From Stenopsyche tienmushanensis (taxonomy: Eukaryota > Arthropoda > Insecta > Trichoptera > Stenopsychidae): DNA of 64,000 nt. Position numbers and translations under genes: made by a program. This document shows positions 12,780-25,510 of the stretch, piece by piece (positions within the stretch are counted from its first letter, which is position 1; each line of letters opens with the position of its first letter). The notes beneath the pieces were generated by a model. That model was not told where the DNA came from. It saw only the letters and a list, made by a program, of their open reading frames with translations, and made no database searches. The stretch is taken from NCBI GenBank assembly GCA_008973525.1, contig WACJ01000396.1:124001-188000 (forward strand), read 5' to 3'.

Positions 12780-15700
12780 CTTCGTTTTAAAGTTAGATTT
12801 CAGCTTAAAAATAAAACTACAGTCACTAATTAGGTTGCTAGCTTAGAAGCACTTGATTGCTATATGTGCTTTAAAACTAGTATCTTATGTGCCGGGTATA
12901 GTCGTCGGCTCCAGCTACATTTACTGGAAACCCCAATTGAAATAGTTGGGAGCGACACTGGACAGAAGATTGAGGGACTCAGTATAATAATAAATCGATT
13001 ATCTTAAAAAATATATATAAGTAAAGTCTAGTAAAAATTATAAATGCATTTGTAATTAGGACAAGAATCTAAAGCTTTTAAATTACACTGTTAAACAATG
13101 CATGTAAATGTGTATGTAATTGATTCCCCATTTTCATTGTAATATTATTTATAAATAGACGTTTATTAATGATAATAAGAAATATGTTGCAGTTTAATAC
13201 ATGCGTGGGGGTTCTCGCATTTAAAAATGTTGAGGGTGCCTGAGCGACGCAATTTATCCGCGTGACATTCTGTTTTATTATGTTATCACTCTAATCGCCA
13301 TTTTTCATGTCGAAAAAATAACACAAAGCATTTTTCATCACTGCGTCGCTTCGTACAATCGACTCGTGCCGGATTCGTTCATGTTGCGTTACAAAAATAA
13401 CCCGATTCGGATTAACCGTGCTTTTTTCTTCTATTATTTTCATTCCGCATAATGGTACTTCGTTTCCATCCGATATATCTACGAATCTAAAACATTATAC
13501 GAGCGCCGAAATAGCATAATCATGTAACGTTGCATTGGGAAAAAAATGAGCGACGATCGAGATTGGAGCTGGAAAAATGAAAGCAGTGAAAATATTGAAT
13601 TCACCTGTGAATTTTCGCAGTTTTTTCGTGTTTATATTGCGATAGCGATTTATGGCCGGAATTAATTTTTAATCTGATTATTGTGCGATTCAGATCGCCA
13701 CGCGATGTTGAGAGCTTACGAGCGAAGTGACGTTAATCGGCGCCATAAACAATGATCTTCTTACAATACGGATATAATTATTGCAAACTCGGCGATGCTA
13801 TCGGTTTGATTGTTAAATTCGTTATTTGTTGCGAAATGTGTATAAATATGCAATGGTGATCGATATTGGTGCGTGGGTCGGCGGTCGCTAGTGAGTTAAG
13901 TGTTTGGCGTATCTGCAGAGCGGCATCTCTGAACAAGTCCTCACCCAGGGGGTGGTGGCCGGGAGGTGAGGGGGCCTCGGCATTCTTTACACTCTGCCGC
14001 TATTAAAAAATGATTAACGTTAAATTTTGCAAAGCGGTGCTTTGTAACAAACAACATAAAACATAACCTGAATCATGTGTATCGGGTGGCTCGACATTTA
14101 CCTCTCATTTTCTTCTAACAATTTATTAATTTTAATTTACCTTTTTAGAGCTCAAGCAATACAATTCTATTACTTTGAATATTTTGACGAATGGCGCATT
14201 TTATTTTTGCTTTGATAAAAATAATCTTGCTTGATATTGCTGAAGACGTCTGAGGTTAATAATTTCTTTTGTTGAGATGATTAAACCTACAGATTAAAAA
14301 CTTCCAATCCACATGGTTCCAGTGAAGAATAAGTCGATCAAACTTTTAATTAAATGCCTTTTTTGTCTTTTTGCCCCACTGCCTGTTATAACTAATACTT
14401 ACATTATATATCGAACTTATACTCTATTCGAAATTGAACCACACATGATACTCTCAATATATTAAGATCCGATAAATCTCGATCTGCAATAAATCCGATA
14501 GATTCATGGCCCATACATTTCAAGATATTTAAGATTTGCAAGCATTCGTAACAGCTTAGCATCAATATATTTACCCCTCTTACAATGCACTGTCATCAAT
14601 TGTATTCATGCCATTGTAGAGTATATGTGTACTTAGTAATAACCCTTTTAATCCCAGATATTCATTGTGCTTATTACTAACTTTTTTTTTCAGCTAAATT
14701 ATTGACACAATATTAACCTTTCATAAGAAATGCTGAATATAGGTGGCATAAAAATACAATTGATTTACACAGGGAAAAAAAGGAATTTTTGCAGCAACTG
14801 AATTGAGAAATTTGTAACCGAACAACTGTAGAGCGTCAAAAAATAGGGGAATTCTTATACTTCTCAAATATAAATTACAGAAACGTATCTTTAATTTTGA
14901 ATCACATGTAGAAAAATCGACAGCCATCGGTGATTGTCAATGATTGACTCGAAGAAAAGATACCCAAGCGCACATCAATCACTCGTTAGTGGAATTTTAA
15001 CATGAGATATAGAGAAGGATTCAAATGTGACCCGGAATTTCACTATACAAATTTATGATTACAAATAGAGTATTTTATTATTCTACATAATTCTTTTCAT
15101 TAGAAATATATTAATTTCATCAGAGAGGAAGCTTCTAGATCGCGTAATTTTTACACACACACACACACAAAATTTCGGATTATATTTGAATCCTCCTCGT
15201 ACAACTTGACCATTGTTTAGTCCCATAGCTTTTGATGTTTATAGCGTCTTCTACGAAAATATAAGTCAAACTTTGTGCCTATTATTTGTAATCTGTACGC
15301 AAAGTATCACACGCCATGTCAGCCACCGGTGTCTGCCAACTAGCATTTGTATAATGGCACAATGCATCATTTAAAAAAAAAATATGTTTGGCAAAAAAAT
15401 GTGTTACACAAGCGATAATGATCCATGCACCGGTAACAAGAAACAGATTATTTTACCGCAACACTCGTTTACAAGAAAGCCACTAAGAAGTAATCTGACA
15501 CTAACCAATTTTATTTCATATTTATTGTTAAAATATTATTGTTTTCTTCCTTATACACATTGTTTTTCTTCACTCTCGATTCATATAAATAGCTTCACAT
15601 GTTGGAATCTGGTATAAATGTATTGTACCCGAACTCATAACATTTTGCATTGCAACCGATAGAGGGTTATAAACAGTTCATATCTCCATCTCATCTATTA

Positions 15701-18058
15701 ATATGGAATATACTTTGGTTTGAGCTAGGCAAAGTTCCATATCTTTGGGTTTGTTTCAGTTATTCCATAGATTTAATTATATATTTTTTAATAACATCTG
15801 TTCCTGCCTGATGCGCAATTTACTTAATGAATACATTCTTAAAGCACATAAAAGGGATATGCATCAAATACAAAATTATGAATTATCAAATATCGATAAT
15901 CACTATTTAGTTATTTTATTACCACACAACATTCAAAATTTGATTCCATACTTGTTTAAATAGTTTTGCACACTATAACATGTGTATGAACATTAATAAT
16001 AGTTAAACAAATTATTTTTTTTACTGCATTGAATTTGTGCTATGATAATCAAAACCTATAGAATTAAATTTTTAAATTTGTATATTGAATTATCATAGTA
16101 AATTTGGTCTTAAAATACGTTTATAAATTATTGACATTCAGCTAAAATTGCAACCGTAATTGTTTGATTGAATAATTAATACACGGCAGAAATAAAACAA
16201 ATAGAAGAATTTTGTTGGTCCTCTTACTAGAATCCATCCATCTAATAATAAAGATGTTGATTATATTTGTCACGATGTTAAAATATTTAATAAATTTAAT
16301 GTGAGGTGTTTTTGCGCCACTCGTTATCGCAGTTTAAAATATGAGCACATAATGTTGAGTAAGAAAGGCTACAAACGAGCCGCGATCGAACGCCGCGAGG
16401 GGAAGTGGCGGGACGAAGGGGCACAATGGGCGGGGCTTCAACTCGCGTGTTCCCCCACCGCTCGTCCTTCTCTGTTTGCTTACTTTAACACATTAATGAT
16501 ACTTAATGTGCACTCTGCTAAATACTACCAAACAACTATTTGTTTCTATTCGTATTCTCTCAACATTTTCCGACATTCCACTGCGCTTTCCCAATTAGAA
16601 TACAAAACCAAGCGTTCTCAATTCATCGCCATATATTTAATTAATGCAAAGGTGTCAATAATCGCTCCTTAGAATACAAGCGTGGCCTTGATTCCGTATA
16701 AGGTCCTGGATGTCATTAATTATAGTTATAAAATATGCAACACAACCCGACCAAAAACTAGTTTTGCTTCAAAAACTACATAATGAATTAACGATATTCT
16801 AAACGGAAAACCGACCGCTTTTTGGAACTACACCTGCATGAAGCTAAACGATGGGGTTTGACCCAATAACGACGAGGGGCGATAACCATCAATATTTTAA
16901 ACGGTCGTCGTATCCTCGCAAGAGACACCGACGCGCATGGAAGTCGTAGACTGGGCAGGGAATATGTCATGGAGGAGCGTAATAAAGTTCTTAAAGCATA
17001 ATATTGAATATGTGCGGACAATAAATCGAACAAATGTTGAGCAGCCATGTTGGGAGCCCCGCCGAAGGGTGTTCAGCAGGTTGTAAGACATCTCGTTAAT
17101 TGGCAATCACCTCGGCAATCGCTAAGAGCTCCGATCGACGGCTCGAGCGGAGCTTAATCAATGGGAGAGCTTTGTTCTACGTTGAGAAGCGATTATTGTC
17201 CGCTTATAACGTATTGAGCTCTAGAAACGCTATATTATTGATTTATCTCGAAACTTTCACGGAGTCGTTTTCCGCCGAGCAGAATGCGAACAAAAGATTT
17301 CATCACCGGTTCAATGAGATCGCATCCTGCTGCAAAACGTTTGAATTTCGCAACATTCTGCGAGATCAATCGCAGCAGTACTTTCGTCGATAATGGAGAG
17401 TAATGAGCTGATCATAGGCTTGCGAGCTTAGTCCATTTATAAGACAACCGACTAATTATTATGTCTGAAAAGATTATAAACCACAACTCTATGTTAAATG
17501 CTTGAGTCATAATTTTGACGATATTGCAGATTGGATAATCATTTTTTATTGTTTTCATATTATGCAACAGTGATATTAATTGTTATAGAGAGTGATTTTC
17601 CTCGACTCGAAATACTACCACACTATTGTCTGAATCCAGAAACATTATCTCTGAGAAATTTGTTTCTGAAAAAACTGTTTTTCAATCATGCTAAATCATA
17701 CATCGTTTTTTTATTAGCATAAAAAATATATAATCGACATTGCATGCAGTCATAAAATGATCAAAATCAATCAATAATCATATCAATTTTCAAGTATCGG
17801 ATAATCTAAAGCTTATTGGCAAAATAAAAGTAATTTCTGCAGATTCATAATGACAAAATATTTTAATTGCTTTCAAAATTTAAAAAATATATATTAATCT
17901 AATAAAACACCAATCTTTATTAAAAAGATCAATGATGTTATCATTTTGAAAATGCAGAAATTGGATGATAATTTATCCAAAAATCTGTCATAGATTTTTA
18001 ATCTTTGAAGCACAAATCAGTGAATATGGTCAGATTTAAGAATTTTATGATCTATATA
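12780..18058. other. Non-coding stretch with GC-rich blocks and a CA microsatellite
   Basis: No gene recognised. An (AC)8 run lies at 15153-15169. GC-rich blocks at about 13230-13420, 13850-14000, 16370-16460 and 16790-17390 contrast with the AT-rich surroundings. The last gives overlapping open frames on both strands (a 97-codon plus frame at 17100-17393 and minus frames at 16788-17106), none recognisable. Their position in a gene-poor tract on the side of a FoxB gene makes regulatory conserved elements a reasonable guess, which only alignment with related genomes can test. Confidence 0.45.
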
Positions 18059-18804
18059 TTAGACCCGAAAGTATTCGAAAATATAGTATTTTTTTTATAT
18101 ACAACCTTATAAAATATAATTTTCTTCATTATTCAACACATTTTTCCATCGATTCGGAAGTCCTTTGATCCCTTTTTTGTAAAAAACTTACCGACTTAGA
18201 AGCAAAAAACGATTTTATATGCATTTTCACTTAAAATGCATTTATGAATCGTTTCTCCCTCTGTGCTCCATGGATCTAAACAGGTGAAAATCCATCGATG
18301 TGAGGTCCGATGAATAAGTAAAATGTGGTTACACTTACCAGTTTGATTTCTATATTTTATCCAGTGACAGTTTTCCTTTATAAGGGCGCGCATTATCATG
18401 AGGCAGTGTCGTCTTCTCTCTGCTGAATAAATACGGACGTTTCTCTTTTAATTTTTGATGCGTCGACAATAAACTTATATTTTTTCCCGGTTTCATTAAT
18501 TCATAATGAATGACGAACCCCCTCTTGGCCAATTTTTTTTTTTGGCGGACCTCATCTCAACACTTTACGTCGTCTTGAGACTTAGTTTTTCAAAGAAACA
18601 AACATTTCTTGATTCAAATATTGGCCAAAATAGATCTTCTTATAATGTTTTCTATAAAAATAATACTAGAATGTCTTGCTCAAATATAGATAAATATTCT
18701 TTTAATCCCAGTTTAAAAACCACTGTTTTAGATCACTGTGTCTGGACACAATCTGAGCTCAAACATAAGGTCTCAAAATTTCCGAATACTTTCGGGTCCA
18801 CTAA
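18059..18804 (-). mobile_element. Decayed mariner element with both ends and TA target duplication
   Basis: The left end is TTAGACCCGAAAGTATTCG. The right end, read on the minus strand, is TTAGTGGACCCGAAAGTATT, the same apart from a 3-nt indel. TA flanks both sides (18057-18058 and 18805-18806). The minus strand holds transposase fragments in shifted frames: a VIHYELMKPGK-like block, then KEKRPYLF and HDNARPY near 18500-18370 (the second catalytic Asp region), and KGIKGLPNRWKNVLNN near the C-terminus at about 18110-18170. Frames shift and stops occur, so it is dead. Upstream transposase sequence is replaced by an hAT-type insert. Confidence 0.8.
18512..18725 (-). mobile_element. hAT-type MITE fragment inside the mariner relic
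   Basis: Read on the minus strand it begins CAGTGGTTTTTAAACTGGG, an hAT-like terminus. It continues with sequence shared with 39179-39450 and 48340-48591, including a TCAAGAAATGTTTGTT stretch and GGTCCGCC followed by an A run. The distal terminus is missing, and the junction with mariner coding sequence near 18512-18530 is not sharp. It is nested within the mariner, so it arrived later. Confidence 0.6.
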
Positions 18805-21455
18805 TATATCAATTAAAATATTAGAATTTATATAGATCGATTGATTTCTTCTAAAATAGATATGTTTGTATCTATACTTTTAAATTATATATTTGCAATC
18901 TAATTGCATCATTACGTGTGGATTAAATAATTACGAAGTTAAGTATATTAATTTTTGTATCGAATTAAATTTACTTTAATTTTTATAGAAGCTTAGGTAT
19001 TATTTTGGTGTTGTGTAATAAAAAATTAGGTTGTTAAAAAAAATCACCGAAAAACAAATTTGGTAGATAGGCTTAACCAAATTTCTTCCAAATCGCTGAT
19101 TTGCAATTATATCATCACATATTAAGGAAATTATATTGAATTTATTGAATATTTAGATTTATATTTATGGATAACTATGCGATAATTCATAAACTTCTAT
19201 GACTATACAACAACTGTGTATATTTGAGGATGACTACGTATCCAAAGACTAATTGCCATGGAAAACGAAGCTAATCATAATGAGCGTTCTTCGATTTTGA
19301 GCTTTGTTTAGATGCAATCTGATCACAAACATCGACTCGGGCTTTCAATACCCGAGACAAAATATCGGTTGTCTGATGTTATATTTGAGTGGTCTTCTTA
19401 TATCAATGTCTAGACTTAACTATTCATGTCGCTTAATGCTTCGAATTCTATACGCAAATCAGCATTCAATCATGATGCAAATTTTAAAATTTAAGCTTTA
19501 AAAATGAGCCAAAGTTGTGGACACCTCAACGTTTATGTTTTTTAAAGATGTTATAAATTACACATTTATCTAATTTTCTAAAAAAATTAAACCTATTAAT
19601 AAACCTATTCTATGGTAGACGAGTCAAAATTTATATAATTACTCGAATAATAAAACGTTAACGCCATTTTTGGCTGCTTCGGCATTATGTCGCGTATTAT
19701 TAAAAGCGCCATTAATCGTGTCGTATTTTGGCCATTTAACGTCGAATAAAGATACCGACGAATATTTTCGCCTGAGGATTCAAAAATATAAAACGCGTCC
19801 AACGGACTAGATTCGCCAAAAGCAGTGCTTTTGCTGACAGGATAATATGAGCTGACCGCACTTGACAAATAAGCCACGAGTCTTCAGGGTTGCACTTAAT
19901 ATCGCTACAGTTCTAAAAATATAATTTTATAATAATCGTCCAATAACGTTATGCAAATTTTTCCAGAAATCCAGTAGTAACAGTAGACATGCTTAGCAAA
20001 ACGGTGAAATCTATTTTTTTTTTTCATCTTAATATATGGTATTATTTATGGAATTTTTGTTCAGTCGTAATAGTAGGGTTCTTGTGAATAAATTCGATTA
20101 AGAAAATTACGCTAATTCGGTTCTGAGTAACAATAAATTTTTATATTTGCATTTCGTGCAAATCAAGCCGATAAGAGATCTGCACAAAATATTCACATCG
20201 GTGATTGCGAACAGATTTGGCCGAATCAATTTCGCCATAAATTATTTATTTCCTGCCCCCCAAATTGTTGCTATTATTAAATAGTTTTTAAATATTATAA
20301 TATTTGACATTGACTGATATATATCTTAATACAATTTTAGCATGGAATTATCGCCACGAATAATTAACCACGGGTTGATCAATTTTCCAGTTTATAAGCG
20401 TGAACAATACACACTTCTACACTGGCTTTTCAGTTTTTTTTAATGGGTCGTATAATCAAAAATGTATTACGAAAATTGTATATGTAATGTTGTAATTGGT
20501 AGAAATTATTTCGGACGAGAAAATATATATTTTTGGATGTAATGATGCCTTTTTTAGCCTGAAGTTTATGACATTTTGCTTGAAAAACACATTGAGAATC
20601 TTCAAACATGAAAAAAATTGAATTTATTACATAACGTGCGTCGTTTCGGAATTTATAAAAAACAACGTTTTGAGACCCTAAAAGCATATTACGTGTAAGA
20701 ATGCGTATTCTTATGCAAAAATGCGCAAATTATGCCTCGTTAAAGTGACTGCTATTGTCAATTTTTGACATATAATAAGAAGTAATCATTCCTCAAATTG
20801 CCGACCGCAAAATTATATTATTCCCTTAAAGGAAGTTCGCCACCGCTTACATTATCAGTTACAATGTTCAAGTGCTCCTGTACATTAAAATACTTAATAT
20901 TCACAACGAAAGTGCGTTCAAAACGCATTAATTTTGCATTTTTTTCAAACTGTTTTTTTTCTCGCCATCTCAAAAACGTTGTTTGGTCTCGAATGTTAGA
21001 AATGTCCGATGAAAATCGACTGAGTCGGTAAATGCTGTTAGGTATCACCTCTGTGACCTTTGCATTTTTTTTAATGCTGATCTTATGATGATGGTAATAA
21101 TATACATCCTTAAAGCCGAAAGACAGCAGGACACCATATAATCAGAAACAATATACATAAGAAGAAAAAATACCGCAATATCTCTCGTACAAATCGACTT
21201 AACTTATCATTTTACTATCTCCAATGCAGGGTCAATAAATCGATTCTTTGCGGACCAATATTTATAACAAAATAAGCAATAAGCTCATTAATTAATTAAC
21301 TATAAAATCAATCAACGACAATATATATAAGATATCATACGTATTTATTTTTCTGATTGATAATTTTGATCCAGATTTGCCCTTATTTCTTGAGTCTGGC
21401 ATAATTAATAAAGTCGAACAGGGGCAGAGTGATAATTATGCAATTAACCCATACA
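18805..21455. other. AT-rich non-coding DNA
   Basis: No gene recognised. The stretch 19600-19900 (GCGTATTATTAAAAGCGCC and similar) is somewhat GC-richer and carries an unrecognised 90-codon minus-strand frame. Confidence 0.45.
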
Positions 21456-22018
21456 TCACTCAATAAGTTCATAGGATGACAAAATTGTACACAACATGCG
21501 AGTAGTTTTGGCCGATCATAAATTTAACTTAAATGAATAGCTGATATCTTAAAGCTAACAATAAATAGTGTATTCAACATTTTTCATCAACATTTGTGCG
21601 TGAAAAAGCTCTGTTCGAAGTGGGTACCGCGTTTGCTCACAGTCGATCAAAAACAACAACGCGGCGACAATTCAGAACGCTGTTTAGAACTACTTTAGCG
21701 CTATAAAAAGGACTTTTTCAAATGTAGTAATACTACATAAATCTATCACTATATTCCAGAGTCGAATTGACAGTCAACTGATTAAACAGCAATCAACGAA
21801 AACCGCCCAAAGCGACCAAAACCGCAAATGTCAGCTGGTAAGGTTTTGACCTTCGTATTTTGGTATTTTATTCAACGATTGTTGTAAAAAAGGAAAACAT
21901 CATCAATATATATTAAATGGCGTTATTAGTGCGTTTGATGGATGAAATTGCGTTAAAAAGATCCGAAATGAAGAAGAACAAAGTATAAAGTAAAAAATCC
22001 TACAAACTTATTGAGTGA
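21456..22018. mobile_element. 563-bp element with TCACTCAATAAGTT inverted ends
   Basis: The left end TCACTCAATAAGTTCATAGG and the right end CCTACAAACTTATTGAGTGA are inverted copies with two mismatches. This is the longer relative of the 111-bp MITE at 5898-6008. The interior includes a GC-richer block (21620-21700), but I could not read a transposase in it. A non-autonomous mariner-type element is the best guess. Confidence 0.65.
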
Positions 22019-24819
22019 TATTTTAGCAAATGTATTCATTCCTATTTATTCATATATTTAATGCAGTAAAAAACGATCACATTCCTAGAAAGATTCTTTA
22101 TGGAAGTTATCAACGTCCAATAACGGATATGGCACCTTAAAAAGATGATAATTGAGACTTTCCGCGATCTAGGTTGATCCTTCAAGTTTTCAAAGTCTGA
22201 TTATAATCTGTCGGATCTAAATTGAATATCGCTTAGAACTACATATTTATAATTTTAAGCAGTGTAGAATATATAATTTAGATAAACCTTAATGACAAAA
22301 AGAAAATAGATATTCACAATTGGAATTCAAAGGTAAAAATGTGATTGCTTAATATCCGATCGACATTTATCAATCGGTTTTAATTTGCAGAAAACTAAAA
22401 TTTGGACATCAACAACATGCTTAAAAATCTCACCATTATCGTGTCAAATCACAATAACCGCAAAAGGCGTCTTTCACCAAGGTTTTGAATCAGAACATTA
22501 TAACTGACAGACAAATAGATTTTCCGCTAAAATGTGATGGATCTTGGATATTGAAAATAAGGTATTTTTGATTTAATTTGCTCAGAAAATTTAAGTTGTA
22601 TCTTCTTACTCCCGGACAACGATATATCGTCGTTGGCAATACTTGCACAAAGTGTCAACATCGATATTTTAAATTATTAACTAACTAAATCAATATTTGA
22701 TATTGTAAATTAATAAACAACAAATACCGAATGTCTATCTTTACATCTTAAAATTTTTAATATTTTCAATAGACATCAATTGATTTAAGGAAATAAATTT
22801 GACTCTTCTATAAAGTTTAACACTCCTGCCATATACAATTAAGTTATGTTAATTTCAAGCGATACTTTTATGCAATCCAGTAGCTTCAAAAGCATTTATC
22901 CGGCGGAAACGAACCGCGGCCCTCGATTTACAGCACCTGGCCGGGAGTATCGAATCTCGGCTCTCGCTTAATGAACGCTTTAATGAAATAACGCGTAAAA
23001 AAATCAAAACAAAAAATCCAGCGGCTATAAATCTTTCATATTCAATTAGGTGGCGGTAAAACAAATTGCCGTACACATATATATGGACGCCATTAAGGCG
23101 AACATCTCATTGTATCATATTTATAAGTCGTTAAGAATCTGATTGAATGAGTTTTAAATTCTCGTCAAGAGCCATCGTTGATTAATTAAGATGAAAAAAA
23201 TTGCGCGATGGAGGCAAAAAATTGTGCAGTTTCCGTGCGAATGTGGTCGATCGATACGCAAATGTTGCCCAATCGTCGGAATCAATTTTCGGTCGATAAA
23301 TCAAAAAGCGAAGTCGCAAAACGTGTGAAAATAAATGATTTATTTGGAAATGCATAAAATAGCCATTTTTTTCTAATTAAAAACCCTGCCGTGAAAAATG
23401 TACGACCGATGACTCCTCGTATTCGATTATGTTTGCTCGGAATGAAAAATTGCGTTTTAATATCACTACGTCAGCGAAAAACACATCGAAACGTTGTACA
23501 AAGAGTACCATTGATTTATACCGATGGAACGACGTAGCGAAGCATTTGTAAAAGACCGACACACGCCTCCAAAATTGTTTTTCTTTATGTGAAAATCGTT
23601 TATAATTTTCATTGTGTCCCTGTACAAGCTTTACATTTGATTAGGGAAAATTTATGGAAATATTTCTCAAAAGCCTCAATCTCCGATATCGCTTATATAA
23701 AGTAATTATTTGGGATTTTAATGTTGTTCCCATTTTGAAATTGTTTGTCTCGAAAGGAATCTTATTAAGAACTAAACACATTGAACAAATACATTGGATA
23801 TCGACGACTATTCTAATTTAATTCCTGAGTGTTTTTGCAGCATGAAAGCATACATTGCCATTATAAAATATTACTCCTTTTCAGTGGATCAAACTTTGTG
23901 ATTTTCATTTGGGTTCTGATTAACAAACCTTTTCAATTCATTGTAATGCATTTTTCGCATTGCATTCGATTCAAATAATTCAATCTGAAGGAATATTTAC
24001 GCATCCCCTTAAACACACATAAAATCTCCTTCAGGATTAAATCTAGTTTAGAAGTTAGATTGGATATATTCTTTTAAGGCTTTTACTGTTTTTTTTTTTG
24101 CATTTAAAGCTGTCCACTATTTATTATCAAGTACAAATTCAATAAAGAAATAGGCGAACTTTCAGTCTCGGTTACGGTTTTATACAACATGATTTTTATA
24201 TAAAACGGTCGATGAATTGTAACATATTTTTGCATAACACGCTTTAAAAAATAAATAAAAATTATAGGAAAATGGCATCGGTTGACATAGAATCGCAAAT
24301 TTATTTCAGAATGCGCCGAAATTATAAATTAAATAGAAAAACACTAATATTCAATATGGATTAAACGGGATTGTACTTGAAAAAAGATATCCCTCGAAGC
24401 TACATATCAAAAAGCGAAAACAGATTTAAGGTGGCGAAAGAATGAATATCTTTACTATGTTTTAATTCTTCAGGAAATTTCATAATGAAACCTTTAACTT
24501 GTCAATCGATCTTTAAACCCCCGACCACTGAAAGGCTATGATAAAAATGCACCAAAATATCCGCTCGATTTAAGGGAGGAAACCACATTAGACGGTTCTA
24601 AAAAAAAAATCATAAATTATTAGTAAAACTATTCAAGAATATGATTTGAAAGTTTCACAACAAAATTTCGATTTTTTCTGATGTTATAAACACTAAAGTG
24701 AACGCCCGTTGGTCCAGTTTCTCGGAGCTCGCGACGAGTAGTACGAAGTAACCGCTCAATGGACCCTTATTCACTTACTTGACTCCATACCCCTGTACTA
24801 CGGGAAGAAGAAGGGTGTG
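22019..24819. other. Non-coding DNA with moderately GC-rich blocks
   Basis: No gene recognised. The blocks at about 22855-23080 and 23200-23560 are less AT-rich and hold unrecognised minus-strand frames (73 and 61 codons). They may be conserved non-coding elements. The sequence just before 24820 could be the undetected 5' part of the transposase relic that follows. Confidence 0.4.
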
Positions 24820-25510
24820 AAATTTCAAGAAATTGGAATTCGTGGTCTCGGTTTCAAGCTCATTGTCAATTGCAAGTGTGGATCATGACAAACCAATTCA
24901 AGTCCATTCGTTGACAATGGATTTGAGATAAATCGTAGAATTATGTTTGTCGTGCAGCTCTGTGGTGGCAAATAAGGACTAAACTTATTCTGCAATTACA
25001 TGGACATCAGTAAATGGTATAACTAAAGAACCTTTCAATAGAAACAACTGTTCAGAGAGAGATAACAGCTGGTTCAAATGGCAGAAAACTAAATCTCTTG
25101 GAACGGAACCTGAAGCCTGAACCCTACACCCCGACCTTCAAAAAGCAATTCTTTTGATATATGAAGATTTCTCGAAAGATGAATTACTGAGTATTGAATT
25201 ACTAAGAGATGTTTAGGTATTGAATGCAAACGAATGTTTCAACTCGACCGTATTGGCTCCAAATCACCTACATTCCGGCTTAAAAGTAATCGAGGTTGTG
25301 GCATTTTTGACTTTTGCCTTATTCAATGAAGGAAATTCAGCACTTTTAATGATTATGGACGAACTAAAAGTAGTTGTTGGCTCACAGAGCCTTAATTATG
25401 TACGGCGAATGGATGAGTGGCGCGTCAAACGACAGAATCCAAGAAGAGATCCAAGTTCAAAATTATGCATATGAAGAAGATGAAGGGTTGCTATATGGTG
25501 CTGAAATAAC
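24820..25510 (+). pseudogene. Mutator-like transposase relic
   Basis: Conceptual translation gives stretches that fit the insect Mutator-like transposase domain family. An N-terminal part reads IRGLGFKLIVNCKCGS, then FVDNGFEINRRIMFVVQL and GLNLFCNYMDISKWYN, from about 24829 to 25030. A C-terminal part reads NECFNSTVLAPNHLHSG, then FNEGNSALLMIMDEL, from about 25220 to 25380. The central catalytic region between them is missing (about 190 bp remain), and stops and frameshifts interrupt it. The NECFNST motif and the LHSG helix are typical of the family C-terminus as I know it. The element ends were not found; T-rich DNA follows to about 25750. Confidence 0.75.

Noticed and set aside
16788..17393. 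Open frames of 69-97 codons on both strands
   Set aside because: No recognisable domain and no promoter or splice context; kept only as a possible conserved non-coding block.
18506..18835. 109-codon plus-strand frame
   Set aside because: It runs antisense across the mariner and hAT-type relics and is explained by them.
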